Part shown: one piece after another, positions 29,901-30,809 of the stretch
Layout of the letters: every line of letters starts with the position of its first letter
How positions within the stretch are numbered: position 1 is the first letter of the stretch
Source of the DNA: Akkermansiaceae bacterium UBA6138
Lineage (GTDB): Bacteria; Verrucomicrobiota; Verrucomicrobiia; Verrucomicrobiales; DEV007
DNA: 30,809 nt
Direction of reading: 5' to 3'
Assembly: GCA_002422425.1 (NCBI GenBank)
Contig: DIVG01000017.1
Span: 1 to 30,809 of the forward strand
Notes under the pieces: generated by a model
Databases searched by the model: none
Told to the model about the DNA's origin: nothing
What the model saw: the letters and a program-made list of their open reading frames with translations, nothing else
Position numbers and translations under genes: made by a program

Positions 29901-30782
29901 TCACCTCCGCAGATTCACGAACTCGAACAGCACCTGCTCAAGCGGTTCATTCGTTGGCACGAGGCGGTAGGCGACGCCGTGGCGGGAGCAGAGTTTGCGG
30001 ATCGCTTCGAGGTGGGCGTTGAGACGTTCAAGGTATTCGGCCCTCGCCACCGCGGGATCGATAAAGAGATCCTCGTTGCTCTCGCTGTCGCGAAAATGGG
30101 TCGCCTTGGTGAATTCGAAATCGAGCTCGCGCGGATCGAGAAACTGGAAGACCGCGATCTCGTGACGTCCGGCCGCGAAGTAGCCGATCTGCTTTTCGAG
30201 GTCCTCGAGCGGCGCGAGCAGGTCCGACATCAGGACGACGAGACTGCGTTTGCGGATGAGTTCGTGCAGCCCCTTCATCGCCGCTCCGAGATCCGTCCCT
30301 TCGCCAAGAGGCGCCTTTTCGAGCTGGAGGAGGAGCCTGCGCAACTGCCCCGGCCGGTTCCGCGCGGGAATGTGTTCGTCGACGCGGCGGTCGAAAGTGG
30401 TCAGGCCGACCGCATCATTCTGCCCCATCAGGAAGTAGGCGAGGGTCGCGGCAAAAGTCGCAGCGTAGTCGGCCTTCGAGTAGTCGCCTGAGCCGTAGGT
30501 CATCGAGCGGCTGCGGTCGAGGAGGAGATGGGCGCGCAGGTTCGTCTCGTCTTCGAATTTTTTGATAAAAGCCCGGTCGCTCCGCGCCATCACCTTCCAA
30601 TCAATGAAGCGCGGGTCGTCGCCGCGGGCATAGGGCCGATACTCACTGAACTCCACCGAGAAGCCGTGATAAGGCGAACGATGCAACCCCTTCCAGAACC
30701 CCTCCATGACCATGCGCGCCCTCAACTCGAGCGATTTGACTCGCATGAGGGCGCTGGGGTCGATGTGGGAGAGGGAAGGCAT
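29901..30782 (-). CDS. DUF58 protein with vWA-like metal site
   Basis: 293 residues. The DUF58 core FSEYRPYARGDDPRFIDWKV (45-64) is followed by a vWA-type strand with LLDRSRSM (87-94), where D89, S91 and S93 form a MIDAS-like site. DUF58 proteins usually lie downstream of a MoxR-type AAA ATPase and upstream of membrane vWA proteins, in chaperone-like clusters for assembling periplasmic enzymes; the MoxR gene would be expected beyond the right edge. The start at 30782 is preceded by an octamer tandem repeat. Confidence 0.9.
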   Translation of the reverse strand: MPSLSHIDPSALMRVKSLELRARMVMEGFWKGLHRSPYHGFSVEFSEYRPYARGDDPRFIDWKVMARSDRAFIKKFEDETNLRAHLLLDRSRSMTYGSGDYSKADYAATFAATLAYFLMGQNDAVGLTTFDRRVDEHIPARNRPGQLRRLLLQLEKAPLGEGTDLGAAMKGLHELIRKRSLVVLMSDLLAPLEDLEKQIGYFAAGRHEIAVFQFLDPRELDFEFTKATHFRDSESNEDLFIDPAVARAEYLERLNAHLEAIRKLCSRHGVAYRLVPTNEPLEQVLFEFVNLRR

Positions 30783-30785
30783 TAA

Positions 30786-30809
30786 GGTTTTCAGGTTTTC
30801 AGGTTTTCA
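30786..30809. repeat. Perfect 8-bp tandem repeat, three copies to the window edge
   Basis: GGTTTTCA is repeated three times with no mismatch, ending at the last base of the window, so it may continue. On the gene strand it reads TGAAAACC in the leader of the DUF58 gene. It has the same unit as the degenerate array at 5456-5487. Confidence 0.75.

Overview
The window looks like chromosomal DNA from a GC-rich Gram-negative member of the PVC group, most likely Verrucomicrobiota. This is inferred from gene content: an RRM protein with a poly-glycine tail, a 556-residue prenyltransferase-repeat protein with one N-terminal membrane anchor, Gfo/Idh/MocA and xylose-isomerase-like TIM-barrel proteins, a CehA/McbA-type PHP protein, and few recognisable Shine-Dalgarno sequences. 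No rRNA, tRNA, transposase, phage gene or CRISPR array was seen.

Layout. 1-415: truncated RNA-binding protein. 636-1523: Tat-exported TIM-barrel protein. About 1608-1935: frameshifted gene remnant. 2068-2762: vapBC module 1. 2853-8247 (minus): a four-gene catabolic cluster read in the order M24 prolidase-like peptidase, aldehyde dehydrogenase, DapA-family lyase, second aldehyde dehydrogenase. Its proposed end reaction is alpha-ketoglutaric semialdehyde to 2-oxoglutarate, and 4-hydroxyproline from peptides is the most attractive substrate hypothesis. 8524-11414 (plus): a 55-residue DUF3096 membrane protein and a secreted CehA/McbA-type metallohydrolase. 11547-12833 (minus): DUF2892 protein and SMP-30/gluconolactonase. 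12890-15178 (plus): AsmA-like envelope protein. 15198-18310 (minus): cupin, ribBA, ribH and a D-2-hydroxyacid dehydrogenase. 18408-19046: lipoprotein. 19054-20724: prenyltransferase-repeat protein. 20897-23697 (minus): infA with a basic glycine-rich tail, hscB-like, hscA.

23849-30782: a Gfo/Idh oxidoreductase (plus); two back-to-back toxin-antitoxin modules (minus, 24926-26379); a Tat-dependent metallophosphoesterase, a TIM-barrel isomerase and a beta-propeller glycosidase-like gene (minus); a fourth toxin-antitoxin pair of addiction-module/ParE type (plus); and a DUF58 protein (minus) whose leader starts with an octamer repeat at the window edge.

The main points of interest are four toxin-antitoxin modules in about 31 kb, each with a different inverted or tandem repeat at its promoter. 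Others are the putative hydroxyproline-type operon with two divergent semialdehyde dehydrogenases, an Hsc co-chaperone with a displaced HPD motif, an infA gene with a C-terminal extension and a UUCG hairpin upstream, and short 8-bp tandem repeats in intergenic spaces. I did not find a clearly new multi-gene system; most of the window is ordinary metabolism.
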